From Bacteroidota bacterium (lineage in GTDB: Bacteria > Bacteroidota > Bacteroidia > Flavobacteriales > Flavobacteriaceae): a stretch of 64,000 nt of DNA. Numbering within the stretch: position 1 is the first letter of the stretch; each line of letters starts with the position of its first letter. The stretch spans positions 370,064 to 434,063 of the forward strand of contig JAEWHE010000014.1 of the NCBI GenBank assembly GCA_023387965.1, in the 5' to 3' direction. The translations under genes and the position numbers were made by a program. The notes below the pieces were generated by a model. The model worked only from the letters and a program-made list of their open reading frames with translations, searched no databases and was not told where the DNA came from. Positions 44,709-54,242 of this stretch are shown here, one piece after another.

Positions 44709-46067
44709 ATGAAAACCGAAAAAATTATTGTAATTGGTGGCGATGCCGCCGGAATGACTGCTGCGTCAAAAATTAGACGTGAAAACGAAAAAGTTGAAAT
44801 TATTGTTTTTGAGAAATCAAATTATGTTTCTTATTCTGCTTGTGGCATTCCTTATTTTATTTCGGGAAAAGTAACTTCGTACGAAGAATTGATTGTGCGA
44901 ACGCCAGAGGATTTTTTGCAAAGAAATATTCAAGTAAAATTAAAACACGAAGTAATTGAGGTTGATACCACTCAAAATCGCGTTTTGGTACGAACTGCTG
45001 ACAAAACACAATATTGGGAAACCTATGATAAACTGCTGATTGCAACTGGCGGAAAAGCATTTTGTCCGGATGTGGAAAACCGCGATGCCGATGGGATTTT
45101 CGGAGTTTCTACTTTAAGCAGTGGTATCAAAATTCATAATTTTATCGAAGAAAAAAAACCGAAAACTGCTGTAATTGTTGGCGGTGGTTACATAGGATTA
45201 GAAATGGCGGAAGCTTTGCTTATCAAAGGATTGAAAGTTTCGCTCATTAATCGTTCGAAAGAAATCATGAACACTTTAGATCCTGATATGGGATTGTTAG
45301 TGCGAAAAACCATGGAAAATTTAGGCGTAAAAATTTACGGCGAAGAATCGTTGGTTCATTTCAAAGCAGACAAAAAAGGCGTCACGGGAGTCGTTACCGA
45401 TAAGCGAACGTTGAAAGCAGATTTGGTGATTTTAGGAATGGGAACCAGTCCAAATACCGCTTTTTTAAAAAATTCTAAAATAAAATTATCCGAAAATGGT
45501 GCGGTTGTGGTTGCGAAAACCCAGCGAACCAACATCAGAAATGTTTGGGCCGCTGGCGATTGTGCGACAACTTTCCATTTGGTTAGTAATCAAAAATTTT
45601 ATGTTGCTTTAGGAACCGTTGCTAATAAAACGGGTTTGGTTGCAGGAAAAAATATGATCGATCATAAAGCGGTATTTCCGGGCGTTACGGGAACTGCGGT
45701 TTGTAAAATTTGTTCGTATGAAGTTGCCCGAACTGGCTTGCAAGAAAAAGAACTTAAGAATTTGAATATCAGTTATGTTGCTACGATGATTACGACAAAA
45801 TCTCGTGCAGGTTATTATCCTGATGCTAAAAATATTTATGTCAAATTAATTGCCCAAAACAAAACTGGGAGAATTTTAGGCGGGCAAATCATCGGGGAAG
45901 AAGGAGCGGCAAAAAGAATTGATGTGATTGCTGTAGCGTTGACAAAAAAATTGACTTTGCGAGAATTAATCGACATGGATTTATCTTATGCACCACCTTT
46001 TTCACCAGTTTGGGATCCCGTACAAACGGCCGCGAGAAAATTAATTACGCTTTTAAGAAAAGATTGA
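44709..46067 (+). CDS. CoA-disulfide reductase-like FAD/NAD(P) oxidoreductase
   Basis: Flavoprotein of 452 aa in the pyridine nucleotide-disulfide family. The FAD motif GGDAAGMTAA (residues 10-19), a single redox cysteine Cys45 in SYSACGIPYF, and the NAD-binding VGGGYIGLEMAEAL follow in order. The AAGDCATT motif and dimerisation domain close the protein. A single active cysteine is typical of CoA-disulfide reductases, NADH oxidases and NADH peroxidases, which cannot be separated by eye. It is cytosolic and acts in thiol redox balance or oxygen defence. Confidence 0.88.
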   Translation: MKTEKIIVIGGDAAGMTAASKIRRENEKVEIIVFEKSNYVSYSACGIPYFISGKVTSYEELIVRTPEDFLQRNIQVKLKHEVIEVDTTQNRVLVRTADKTQYWETYDKLLIATGGKAFCPDVENRDADGIFGVSTLSSGIKIHNFIEEKKPKTAVIVGGGYIGLEMAEALLIKGLKVSLINRSKEIMNTLDPDMGLLVRKTMENLGVKIYGEESLVHFKADKKGVTGVVTDKRTLKADLVILGMGTSPNTAFLKNSKIKLSENGAVVVAKTQRTNIRNVWAAGDCATTFHLVSNQKFYVALGTVANKTGLVAGKNMIDHKAVFPGVTGTAVCKICSYEVARTGLQEKELKNLNISYVATMITTKSRAGYYPDAKNIYVKLIAQNKTGRILGGQIIGEEGAAKRIDVIAVALTKKLTLRELIDMDLSYAPPFSPVWDPVQTAARKLITLLRKD

Positions 46068-46113
46068 TAATCAATTAGTTGAATTTTTAAAATCCGTATT
46101 TCTGTTGAATTTC

Positions 46114-46145
46114 TTTGCGTCTCCCAACCAATTTTTGTAAATTTG
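46114..46145 (+). promoter_or_regulatory. Predicted promoter of the GNAT-racemase operon
   Basis: TTTG at 46114-46117 and TAAATTTG at 46138-46145 are spaced by 20 bp, an excellent consensus match. The start codon is 150 bp downstream, which implies a long leader. Confidence 0.6.
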
Positions 46146-46149
46146 CACT

Positions 46150-46294
46150 TCATTTATAAATAAGGAAAGTCCTTATTTTCTTACCGGCTGTTTCCCCACG
46201 GCGTATTTTCTGTTTCATTTTTTTGAAATATTTGTGGCTCTTTTGGAGAGTTGCACACAAAATTTCGTCCTTAAAAACAGCGCAAAATTAAACT
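46150..46294 (+). other. Long structured 5' leader (or small RNA)
   Basis: About 145 nt with no open reading frame. A perfect 9-bp stem AAATAAGGA / TCCTTATTT (46158-46178) with loop AAG is followed by T-rich sequence. A C/G-rich block lies near 46185-46203, and a second hairpin pairs GTG-CTCT with AGAG-CAC (46234-46256). It resembles no riboswitch class I can name. It could be a regulatory leader or an independent RNA. Confidence 0.4.
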
Positions 46295-46741
46295 ATGGAA
46301 ACCCAAACGATTCACTTTTTTCCTGCAGAAAAAACTTTGTTTAATCATGATCAAATTGCCGATTTTTTAGTCGAGCATCTGGATGAATTTGGTGATAAAA
46401 AAGAAGATATTTTAAAATGTTTAGCCTTCGCTCAAGATGCTACTAAAGGCGGAAATATTATTTTGGCTGTCGCCGAAAACGAAATTATTGGCGCTGTCGT
46501 GCTCAATAAAACCGGCATGAGTGGTTACATTCCGGAAAATATTTTGGTGTACATTGCCGTCAATAATTTATACAGAGGCAAAGGAATTGGCAAAAAATTG
46601 ATGGAAGACGCCATCACGTTCTCCGAAGGAAATATTGCTTTGCATTGCGAACCGCAAAATCCGGCTTTGAAACTTTACGAAAAACTCGGATTTACTAACA
46701 AATACCTCGAAATGCGTTTGGAAAAACCATCCAAAAACTAA
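46295..46741 (+). CDS. GNAT-family N-acetyltransferase
   Basis: Acetyl-CoA-dependent acetyltransferase of 148 aa. The central strands IILAVAENEIIGAVVLNKTG and NILVYIAVNNLYRGKGIGKKLM include the acetyl-CoA pyrophosphate loop (RGKGIGKKL, around residues 94-102). The C-terminal ALKLYEKLGFTNKYLEM is typical of the fold. Two bases separate it from the racemase gene, so the pair is an operon. The substrate may be an amino acid or its D-form, which is inferred from the partner only. Confidence 0.9.
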   Translation: METQTIHFFPAEKTLFNHDQIADFLVEHLDEFGDKKEDILKCLAFAQDATKGGNIILAVAENEIIGAVVLNKTGMSGYIPENILVYIAVNNLYRGKGIGKKLMEDAITFSEGNIALHCEPQNPALKLYEKLGFTNKYLEMRLEKPSKN

Positions 46742-46743
46742 CC

Positions 46744-47817
46744 ATGGCTTTTTTACAACTAAATCGGGAAAAGCTTAAACACAATTATCAATTTCTGCAA
46801 AATTTATTCAACTCCAGAAGTATCGAATGGGGAGTGGTGTCTAAATTATTGTGCGGTAATAAGTTATATATTCAGGAGTTGATTGATTTGGGTATCAAAG
46901 AAATTCACGATTCGCGAATCAGCAATTTGAAAACCATCAAAGAAATGGCTCCTGATGTTCAAACCGTTTACATCAAACCGCCTGCAAAAAGAAGCATATC
47001 CAAGATTGTGAAATTTGCCGATGTGAGTTTCAACACCGAAATCGAAACCATCAGAATGTTATCTGACGAAGCCGGAAAACAGCAAAAAATCCATAAAATT
47101 ATTATTATGATTGAAATGGGCGATTTGCGCGAAGGCGTGATGGGAGAAGACCTCGTAGATTTTTACGGCGAAGTTTTAAGTTTGCCAAATATCGAAATTC
47201 GGGGAATTGGTACAAATTTAAATTGCTTGAGTGGCGTGATGCCTAATCAAGACAAATTGATTCAGTTGAGTCTTTACAAACAGTTGATTGAAGCAAAATT
47301 TAATATTTCAATTCCCTGGGTTTCCGGAGGAACTTCTGTTGCGATTCCTTTGATTTTGAAAAACGCCCGACCAATGGCTGTCAATCATTTTAGGATAGGA
47401 GAGGCGCTTTTTTTTGCCAATGATTTGTTTACCGGAAATCCAATTGAAGGCATGGAAACTGAAGTTTTTACGCTTTTTTCTGAAGTCATTGAAATTACCG
47501 AAAAACCCAATCTTCCAAGTGGTGAATTGGGCGAAAATGTTTCAGGGAAAGTTTTTGAAGGCGATGCCAATTATGACTTGGGAAGTTCGTCGCTTCGGGC
47601 TATTTTGGACGTGGGACTTTTGGACATGCAACCACAATACATCGAACCTCACGACGAAAATATTAAAATTATCGATGCCAGTTCGGATATGTTGGTGGTG
47701 GATATTTCCAATGCAGAAAAAAAATATAAAATTGGCGATTTAATTTCGTTTAAAATAAGATACATGGGAGCTTTGTATTTGCTCAATTCTAATTATATCG
47801 ACAAAATTGTTGCATAA
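46744..47817 (+). CDS. Alanine/ornithine racemase-family PLP enzyme
   Basis: Fold-type III PLP enzyme of 357 aa. The N-terminal barrel starts LQLNREKLKHNYQFL, and the PLP lysine is probably Lys34 in GVVSKLLCGNKLYI. Further hits are EIHDSRISNLKTIK, MIEMGDLREGVM and VSGGTSVAIPL. This order is that of the ornithine/alanine racemase group (orr-like), not canonical Alr. The partner acetyltransferase suggests handling of an amino acid and its D-isomer, perhaps by acetylation. The substrate is unproven. Confidence 0.86.
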   Translation: MAFLQLNREKLKHNYQFLQNLFNSRSIEWGVVSKLLCGNKLYIQELIDLGIKEIHDSRISNLKTIKEMAPDVQTVYIKPPAKRSISKIVKFADVSFNTEIETIRMLSDEAGKQQKIHKIIIMIEMGDLREGVMGEDLVDFYGEVLSLPNIEIRGIGTNLNCLSGVMPNQDKLIQLSLYKQLIEAKFNISIPWVSGGTSVAIPLILKNARPMAVNHFRIGEALFFANDLFTGNPIEGMETEVFTLFSEVIEITEKPNLPSGELGENVSGKVFEGDANYDLGSSSLRAILDVGLLDMQPQYIEPHDENIKIIDASSDMLVVDISNAEKKYKIGDLISFKIRYMGALYLLNSNYIDKIVA

Positions 47818-47849
47818 AAAAAACGCTCTTTTTTAAGGAGCGTTTTTTG
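47818..47849. terminator. Bidirectional intrinsic terminator
   Basis: AAACGCTC and GAGCGTTT form a stem, flanked by A- and T-runs, between the racemase and the convergent dsbD gene. Confidence 0.8.
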
Positions 47850-47852
47850 TTT

Positions 47853-49808
47853 TTATTTGAATTTTGAAATTCCTGAACGAAGCCAAGCTGCATATTCTTC
47901 AACATCTGGCGTGTAACCAACCGGCTGGTTCAAATCTTTTCCTTCATCATCCAAAATAATATAATAAGGTTGCGCATTCGCCTTATATCTGGTAATTTGA
48001 AAATCGCTCCATTTATTTCCTTTCGTTTTTATTTTTCGTCCGGTTTCTTTGGAAGTATATTTCTCATTTTCAGGGAGTTCTTCTTTTTCATCTACATAAA
48101 GTGAAATTAAAACCACTTCATTTTTGATAATCGATAGCACTTCATTTTCTGACCATACATAATCCTCCATTTTTCTACAATTCTCACAACCGAAGCCGGT
48201 AAAGTCAAGCAAAACGGGCTTGTTTACCTCTTTTGCGTAAGCGATACCTTTATCATAATCTGTGAAAGCCATGATGCCGTGAACAGTTATTTTGGCGCCA
48301 TTCGGCAATTTTTCGTCAGTGTTATTATTGCCGTTTGATAAAAATCCGTTTGGCGATTCGCTATAAGTGATTGATGGTGGAAATCCGCTGATAATTTTTA
48401 ACGGAGCTCCCCAAAGTCCTGGGATTAGGTAAACTGTGAAGGTTAAAACCATCAACCCAAAAAATAATCTTCCTACGGAAATTGAGGTTTGCGGACTATC
48501 GTGTGGCAATAAAATTTTCCCAAATAAATACAATGCCCAAACCCCGAAAATGGCAATCCAAATGGCTAAAAATACTTCTCTTTCGAGCAGATGTGTTTGC
48601 ATAACCAAGTCAGCTTTTGACAGGAATTTGAATGCTAAAGCGAGCTCTAAAAATCCTAACGAAACTTTTACCGTGTTGAGCCATCCGCCAGATCTTGGCA
48701 ATGAATTTAGCCATCCCGGAAATAAGGCAAACAACATAAATGGTAAGGCTAATGCCAATGAAAAGCCCACCATTCCTACGATTGGAGCGATTCCGCCTTT
48801 AGAAGCTGCTTCAACCAAAAGTGAACCTACGATTGGACCTGTACATGAAAAAGATACGATTGCCAAAGCCAATGCCATGAAGAAAATTCCTACGAAACCG
48901 CCTCTGTCAGCTTGCCTATCTACTTTATTCGCCCACGAATTTGGCAACACAATTTCAAACGCTCCCAAAAACGAAGCAGCGAAAAATATTAGTAGTAAAA
49001 AGAAAATAATATTGAACCAAACGTTTGTTGACAAAGCATTTAAAGCATCGGCACCAAAAATAGCCGTGACCAATGTTCCGAGAATTACATAAATCAGAAT
49101 GATTGAAATTCCGTAAATAATGGCGTTTTTGATTCCTTTTGCACGATTTTTACTTTGTTTGGTAAAAAAACTAACCGTCATGGGAATCATTGGGAAAACA
49201 CAAGGCGTCAATAAAGCTGCAAATCCCGATAAAAACGCAATGATAAATATGGAAAGCAAACCTTTTTGTTCCTCTTTCTTTTCTGTTTTTTCGGCAACGA
49301 TTTCCTTTTTAACTTCTGTAGGTTTTACTTCCGAAAAAGCCTGAACCTCTGTAACTTGCAAGTTTTTAGTGTCAAACTCAAAGTATTTATTTTGTTGAAT
49401 GCAAACTTCTTTACAAACCTGATACGACAATTCAACCTGCAATAAATTGTTATCAGGATTACCCGTTTTTACAGTTTGTTGAAGGTTAAACGTTCCTTCA
49501 AAAAAAGTTTCATCCACTTTAAAAATATCGTTGAATGCTGTTTTCGTCTCGCTTTCTTTGGCTTTGCCTTCCAATGAAAAATTATTTTCGGCATTATTAG
49601 CCAAAACTTCCAAAGGTAACGCTCCACCATCTGGCGTAAATTGTGAATAAACATGCCAATCAGGTTCAATCGTTCCCGTAAAAGTCAATAAATATTCCGA
49701 ATCAGATTTTTTTTCAATTTTAGAAGTCCACTTTACAGGATCTAATATTTGCGCTTGAAGCGATAAGAAAGAGAAAAACAGGAAAAAAAGGAGGGCAATT
49801 TTTTTCAT
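47853..49808 (-). CDS. dsbD: Thiol:disulfide interchange protein DsbD
   Basis: Membrane reductant carrier of 651 aa that moves electrons from cytosolic thioredoxin to periplasmic substrates. A signal peptide is followed by the N-terminal beta domain (about 25-160). Eight helices with the two conserved cysteines in LLTPCVFPM and SCTGPIVG form the core. A C-terminal thioredoxin-like domain has the pair CENC in DFTGFGCENCRKM. Length and domain order are complete. Its start codon overlaps the tilS stop by one base, so they are co-translated. Confidence 0.93.
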   Translation of the reverse strand: MKKIALLFFLFFSFLSLQAQILDPVKWTSKIEKKSDSEYLLTFTGTIEPDWHVYSQFTPDGGALPLEVLANNAENNFSLEGKAKESETKTAFNDIFKVDETFFEGTFNLQQTVKTGNPDNNLLQVELSYQVCKEVCIQQNKYFEFDTKNLQVTEVQAFSEVKPTEVKKEIVAEKTEKKEEQKGLLSIFIIAFLSGFAALLTPCVFPMIPMTVSFFTKQSKNRAKGIKNAIIYGISIILIYVILGTLVTAIFGADALNALSTNVWFNIIFFLLLIFFAASFLGAFEIVLPNSWANKVDRQADRGGFVGIFFMALALAIVSFSCTGPIVGSLLVEAASKGGIAPIVGMVGFSLALALPFMLFALFPGWLNSLPRSGGWLNTVKVSLGFLELALAFKFLSKADLVMQTHLLEREVFLAIWIAIFGVWALYLFGKILLPHDSPQTSISVGRLFFGLMVLTFTVYLIPGLWGAPLKIISGFPPSITYSESPNGFLSNGNNNTDEKLPNGAKITVHGIMAFTDYDKGIAYAKEVNKPVLLDFTGFGCENCRKMEDYVWSENEVLSIIKNEVVLISLYVDEKEELPENEKYTSKETGRKIKTKGNKWSDFQITRYKANAQPYYIILDDEGKDLNQPVGYTPDVEEYAAWLRSGISKFK

Positions 49809-51112
49809 TATTTGAGTTCAATTTGTAAAATTTGTTTTGAAGAATCATCAACCTTAAAACGTTGATCTTGGGCTTTTCCAATAATCCAAACTAATTGATT
49901 ATCAGAAAATAAAAGCCAGCTATTTTCTTTTTCACTTAAAGTGAATTTTTCATCTTTGAAAAACTTACTGACTTTTTTCGACCCTTTGATTCCAAAAGGA
50001 CAAAAGTAATCACCTTTGCGCCATTTTCTGATGATTAGCGGGAACTTTAACTTTTCTTTATCTACAAAAATTTTATGCTTATTGTCAGAAATTTCCCAAG
50101 TGTCAGTGAGTTGCAAATTCAAAGAAATCGGATTTTCGAGATTTGTATTTTCTTGCAAAAAATATTCTTGAGTATCACTTTCCGCTATCGGTTCTACAAT
50201 TAGAAAATCGCGGTCTTTCGAAATCCGGTAATTTTCCGAAACCACATACTTTCCGGATTGTGTTTTTACCAAATGATAAATGTCGTCCCAAGCCGTAAAA
50301 CCGAGCGGTTGCAGCCATTGGTAAAGATACGCTTCATAATTTGGAAGCCTTTTTAGATCGAACAATCGAATAAATTTTTGGTTATTTTTTTCCGTCACGA
50401 CTTGCTGGTAAACTAACGCAGCGGCATCGGTAACCATACTTTGGGCTTGTTGCAAATGCTGTAAAGTGTCTTTAAATTGCTCCAAAAATTGTGGATATAT
50501 TTTTTCAATTTGAGGCAAAACTTCATGCCTAAAATGATTCCGAACGTATTTTGTGGAAGCATTGCTGCTGTCTTCGCGCCACGAAATTTTATTTTCTTCG
50601 GCATATTTCAAAATTTCGTCTCGACTAAAATTGAGCAACGGACGCACGATTTTTTCGTTATGCGACGGAATTCCTATCAAGCCATCTAAGCCGGTTCCGC
50701 GAGAAAGATTGATAAAAAAAGTTTCCAAAGAATCGTTCAAGTGATGTGCCGTTGCAATAAAATCGAGATTGTTTTCTAGAAAAATTTGGTGAAACCAAAT
50801 ATATCGTAATTGTCTTGCAGATACTTGAATGGATAGTTTATGTTCTTTAGCGTAAAGTTCTGTATTAAAAGAATTTGACGTTAGTTCTAAATTATGATAT
50901 TTTGCGTAATCTGACACAAAATTTTGATCTTCATCGCTTTCTTCGCCACGCAAATTAAAGTTGCAATGAGCCAAAACAATTTCATAGTTTAATTGTTGAA
51001 ACAAATGCGTCAGCACCATGCTGTCAAGACCTCCGCTTACGGCAATCAGCAATTTTTTTCCTTGCAAAAAAGGAAAATGAGTAGCTAAGTGTTTTTGAAA
51101 TTTTTCGAGCAT
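49808..51112 (-). CDS. tilS: tRNA(Ile)-lysidine synthase
   Basis: Converts the wobble cytidine of the tRNA-Ile with CAU anticodon to lysidine, so that it reads AUA. It is 434 aa from the ATG at 51112; the frame stays open upstream but that part overlaps pabB. The ATP-pyrophosphatase motif is AVSGGLDSM (Ser26 to Ser31). Further hits are AHCNFNLRGEESDED and TAHHLNDSLETFFINLSRGTG. The C-terminal TilS domain (KGDYFCPFGIKGSKKVSKFF) is complete. Essential in most bacteria. It is in an operon with dsbD, and pabB lies 26 bp upstream. Confidence 0.95.
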   Translation of the reverse strand: MLEKFQKHLATHFPFLQGKKLLIAVSGGLDSMVLTHLFQQLNYEIVLAHCNFNLRGEESDEDQNFVSDYAKYHNLELTSNSFNTELYAKEHKLSIQVSARQLRYIWFHQIFLENNLDFIATAHHLNDSLETFFINLSRGTGLDGLIGIPSHNEKIVRPLLNFSRDEILKYAEENKISWREDSSNASTKYVRNHFRHEVLPQIEKIYPQFLEQFKDTLQHLQQAQSMVTDAAALVYQQVVTEKNNQKFIRLFDLKRLPNYEAYLYQWLQPLGFTAWDDIYHLVKTQSGKYVVSENYRISKDRDFLIVEPIAESDTQEYFLQENTNLENPISLNLQLTDTWEISDNKHKIFVDKEKLKFPLIIRKWRKGDYFCPFGIKGSKKVSKFFKDEKFTLSEKENSWLLFSDNQLVWIIGKAQDQRFKVDDSSKQILQIELK

Positions 51113-51138
51113 TTTCAAAGATAACAAAAGAAAAAGAT

Positions 51139-52428
51139 TTACGCCTCTAAAACGGTTCGCATCGCTTTGGCTTTTAGCAAACATTCGTCGTACTCCTTTT
51201 CGGGAATGGAAAGCGCTGTGATGGCACTTCCCACGGAAAACGAAACGTATTTTTTACGAGAATTATACAAAATACTTCTAATTACCACGTTAAAATCAAA
51301 ATCCCCCGAAGGTGTGAAATAACCCACGGCACCACTGTACAATCCACGTTTGGTTTCTTCGAGTTCCTCGATAATTTTCATGGCAGAAATTTTTGGAGCT
51401 CCCGTCATGCTTCCCATAGGAAAAGTGGATGTAATTATTTCTGTTAATGATTGATTATCAGTAACTTCAGAGGTAATTGTGGAAATTAAATGATGTACTT
51501 GCCGAAAAGTATAAACCCCGCACAATTCTTCAGCATGGACACTTCCTTTTGTCGCTGTTCGGGATAAATCATTGCGAACCAAATCTACAATCATCACATT
51601 TTCAGAGCGTTCCTTTTGATTTTTGGCTAATTCTGTTTTAATTTTTGCATCTTCTTTGGGATTTTCACCACGTTTTGCCGTTCCTTTTATCGGTTGGGAA
51701 ATAACGGTATTATTTTGCTTACGCAAATATCTCTCAGGCGAAGCACAAAGCAGATAATTTTTATTGTTTTTTAGGTAACAAGCAAATGGTGGTGCGGAAA
51801 TTTCCTGAATTTTACCATAGATTTCCGTGGGATTTATCGATGTATCTTCGGCAAAAAACTCCATGCAAAAATTAGCTTCGTAAATATCTCCACGTTGGAT
51901 GTATTGTTGCATTTTGGCAATTTTCTCCAGATAACTTTCTTTTGAAATCCGTTGTTGAATTTTTGTTTTTGTTGGAAATGACTCTGTTTTAATTTCAAAA
52001 TTTTCTATTTCGAGTAAATCATTTTCCAATTCATCGTCACACATTAACAAATATTCTGCGGTAAGTTGGTTTCCTTTTACCTTAAAAATTTTCTTCGGTT
52101 GAAAGAAAAAAAGCTCTGGAAATTCGAGTCCGTCATAATTAGCAGACGTCAGTTTTTCAACATCGTTTTTCAAATCATAACTCAAATATCCAAAAATGTA
52201 ATCTTTAGTAATTTGCTGATATTGAGATAAATCGTAAAAACCATTTAAAGCATCAGTTTCTATTGAAGTTAATGCGTCAACCGCCACTAAAAAATCAAAT
52301 GAAGTATATTTTTGTTCAAAATCATTGCTATCTAATAAAACCACTTCACGGAATTGTTGCGACCAATTCAATAACTTTTCTTTAAATGCTTTTGGGTTTT
52401 CAATTGTATGTGTGGAACTATTTCTCAC
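51139..52428 (-). CDS. pabB: Aminodeoxychorismate synthase component I
   Basis: Chorismate-using enzyme of 429 aa for p-aminobenzoate and folate synthesis. The TrpE/PabB core carries QRGDIYEANFCMEFF, and then QPIKGTAKRG. Its lysine, in place of the TrpE alanine, marks PabB. The C-terminal FPMGSMTGAPKISAMKIIEELE and IRSILYN segments are present. The glutaminase subunit PabA is not in the window and may be shared with tryptophan synthesis. It probably leads the pabB-tilS-dsbD transcription unit. Confidence 0.92.
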   Translation of the reverse strand: MRNSSTHTIENPKAFKEKLLNWSQQFREVVLLDSNDFEQKYTSFDFLVAVDALTSIETDALNGFYDLSQYQQITKDYIFGYLSYDLKNDVEKLTSANYDGLEFPELFFFQPKKIFKVKGNQLTAEYLLMCDDELENDLLEIENFEIKTESFPTKTKIQQRISKESYLEKIAKMQQYIQRGDIYEANFCMEFFAEDTSINPTEIYGKIQEISAPPFACYLKNNKNYLLCASPERYLRKQNNTVISQPIKGTAKRGENPKEDAKIKTELAKNQKERSENVMIVDLVRNDLSRTATKGSVHAEELCGVYTFRQVHHLISTITSEVTDNQSLTEIITSTFPMGSMTGAPKISAMKIIEELEETKRGLYSGAVGYFTPSGDFDFNVVIRSILYNSRKKYVSFSVGSAITALSIPEKEYDECLLKAKAMRTVLEA

Positions 52429-52458
52429 GGAAAAAAATTAAGCGGTAAAAATAAGCCA

Positions 52459-52487
52459 TAAAAAAACCGGAAACAAGTTCCGGTTTT
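52459..52487 (-). terminator. Intrinsic terminator after the zinc metallopeptidase
   Basis: ACCGGAA pairs with TTCCGGT, followed by a T-run on the minus strand. It lies just past the stop at 52492. Confidence 0.75.
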
Positions 52488-52491
52488 GTCT

Positions 52492-53349
52492 TTATCTGAT
52501 TTCTTTAAAAGTATCGCCTTGTTTGATATCACCGGTTTTATAACCTTTCATAAACCAGTGCATTCTTTGTTCAGAAGTTCCGTGTGTAAAAGAATCTGGA
52601 ACAACATGACCTTGCATTTTACTTTGGATAGCATCGTCTCCCACAGCTTCCGCAGCACTTAACGCTTCTTCGATATCGCCAGTTTCCAGAAAATTATTCA
52701 TGTCTTGGTTGTAATGCGTCCAAACTCCTGCGTAAAAATCTGCTTGCAACTCTAACGCTACCGAAAGTTTGTTGGCTTCAGCTTCGCTCAAATTTTGTTG
52801 GGCTTGACGCACTTTTCCGGAAGTTCCTAAAAGCGTTTGAACGTGATGGCCAATTTCGTGTGCTACAACATAAGCTACCGCAAAATCGCCACCTTTGGCT
52901 CCTAATTTATTTTTGAGTTCGCCAAAAAATGTCATGTCCATGTAAACTTTTTGATCAGCAGGACAATAAAATGGTCCCGAAGCCGAAGTGGCTCCACCGC
53001 AATTTGTTTGAACCTGGCCACTAAAAAGCACCAAATTTGGTTTTTTGTAAGTCATTCCGTTTTCTTGGAAAATTTTTGTCCAAACATCTTCAGTATCCAC
53101 CAAAATAGCGTTCACCATTTCGCCTTCTTCTCTTTCTTTGGCTGTTAATTCTCTGCTTTCGGTTTGTGGCTGATTTTGTTGCATTTGCTCTAAAATAGGC
53201 GCGATATTTTGTCCTGTTTCGCCGCCAAACATATTGAGAAGTAAAACCACAATCCCAATTAAACCGCCACCTGCAATCACTTTTCCAGTTGATCCCATGC
53301 CACGACGGTCTTCCATATTGTCACTTTTTCTGCGTCCTTGCCATTTCAT
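52492..53349 (-). CDS. YpfJ-type neutral zinc metallopeptidase
   Basis: Membrane-anchored putative zinc protease of 285 aa from the ATG at 53349; an upstream in-frame start at 53358 is less likely. The KWQGRRKSDNMEDRRG N-terminus, one membrane helix (about residues 24-41) and the zinc motif HEIGH (164-168) fit the KPN_02809 family. Conserved cysteines in TNCGGATSASGPFYCP and the GDIEEALSAAEAVGDDA segment are also family features. The C-terminus ends FTHGTSEQRMHWFMKGY. No substrate is known. Confidence 0.9.
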   Translation of the reverse strand: MKWQGRRKSDNMEDRRGMGSTGKVIAGGGLIGIVVLLLNMFGGETGQNIAPILEQMQQNQPQTESRELTAKEREEGEMVNAILVDTEDVWTKIFQENGMTYKKPNLVLFSGQVQTNCGGATSASGPFYCPADQKVYMDMTFFGELKNKLGAKGGDFAVAYVVAHEIGHHVQTLLGTSGKVRQAQQNLSEAEANKLSVALELQADFYAGVWTHYNQDMNNFLETGDIEEALSAAEAVGDDAIQSKMQGHVVPDSFTHGTSEQRMHWFMKGYKTGDIKQGDTFKEIR

Positions 53350-53405
53350 AATTAACAAAATTTTGTTACAAATAAATGAATTTTTTTGGAAATATTTTAA
53401 GAAAA

Positions 53406-54200
53406 TTAAAATTCGGTTGATTCACTACCAATATCTTCTATTTCGAGTCTGAAATTTGTACCAATTACTTCATCGTAAATTACATATTGCATCGAAAAAA
53501 TAATCGGAAGTGTAAAAAATATTCCGATACAAACGGCGAGAATCCCTAATAATCCTACTACAAACGCTACCAACATTAATCCCAAAACCACAAAAAAGTT
53601 GCGAAAAACCATAATTAAACTGGCTTCGATGGCTTCAATCGCCGTCATTTTTCCAAAAATAATAAAGGTTATAAAAAATAAAGTGATGAACTGAATAAAA
53701 TAGGTAACTACTTGACCCCAAATAAAATATCCCGAATAATTGAGTAATGTACTGCAAAAACTACTCACCAAACTTACAATTACCCCGGCAACGATTAGGT
53801 CTTTGACAAAACTGCTTTTGTAAAAATAAAAAACGGTGTTGAAATCGAACGGTTGGTTATTTTCGGCTTGGTGCGAAACTTTTAATAAACCCGCATAAAA
53901 AGGGATGATAATTGCCGCAAAAAGCACTCCGACAACAACTGTTGTAATAATCGTAACAACTGAATATTGAGACAATTGTGTTTTTGAAAGCGGCGAAAGT
54001 ACATATTCTACCCCAAAAACGATGGACGACATAGCGACGCTCAAAGCAAATAATATAAGCGATAAAAGTAAAATTGCCGCTCCGTTAATCCAAACTATTT
54101 TTTTGTAATTTTCGATGCATCTCGAAATCATTTCACTGAAATCAAGTCGATAACCGTTTTTTTTAATTTCTTCCAAACGGTTTTTAGTGGTAATTTCCAT
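53406..54200 (-). CDS. Hypothetical polytopic membrane protein
   Basis: Protein of 264 aa with about five or six hydrophobic helices (near residues 35-60, 78-105, 130-160, 165-190 and 200-235). A polar N-terminus carries IKKNGYRLDFSEMISRCIENYKKI, and an acidic tail closes it. It resembles small integral-membrane proteins of flavobacteria with no assigned function. It lies 43 bp downstream of the aldehyde dehydrogenase gene on the same strand, so both may be one transcript. Confidence 0.75.
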   Translation of the reverse strand: MEITTKNRLEEIKKNGYRLDFSEMISRCIENYKKIVWINGAAILLLSLILFALSVAMSSIVFGVEYVLSPLSKTQLSQYSVVTIITTVVVGVLFAAIIIPFYAGLLKVSHQAENNQPFDFNTVFYFYKSSFVKDLIVAGVIVSLVSSFCSTLLNYSGYFIWGQVVTYFIQFITLFFITFIIFGKMTAIEAIEASLIMVFRNFFVVLGLMLVAFVVGLLGILAVCIGIFFTLPIIFSMQYVIYDEVIGTNFRLEIEDIGSESTEF

Positions 54201-54242
54201 TATTTTTTTGGGTGATATTTGGCTGCGAAATTAAGTATAAAG

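Noticed and set aside
46158..46178. GGAAAGTCC resembling the RNase P RNA core
   Set aside because: The other conserved RNase P regions and the expected length are missing; the bases are explained by a simple 9-bp stem-loop.
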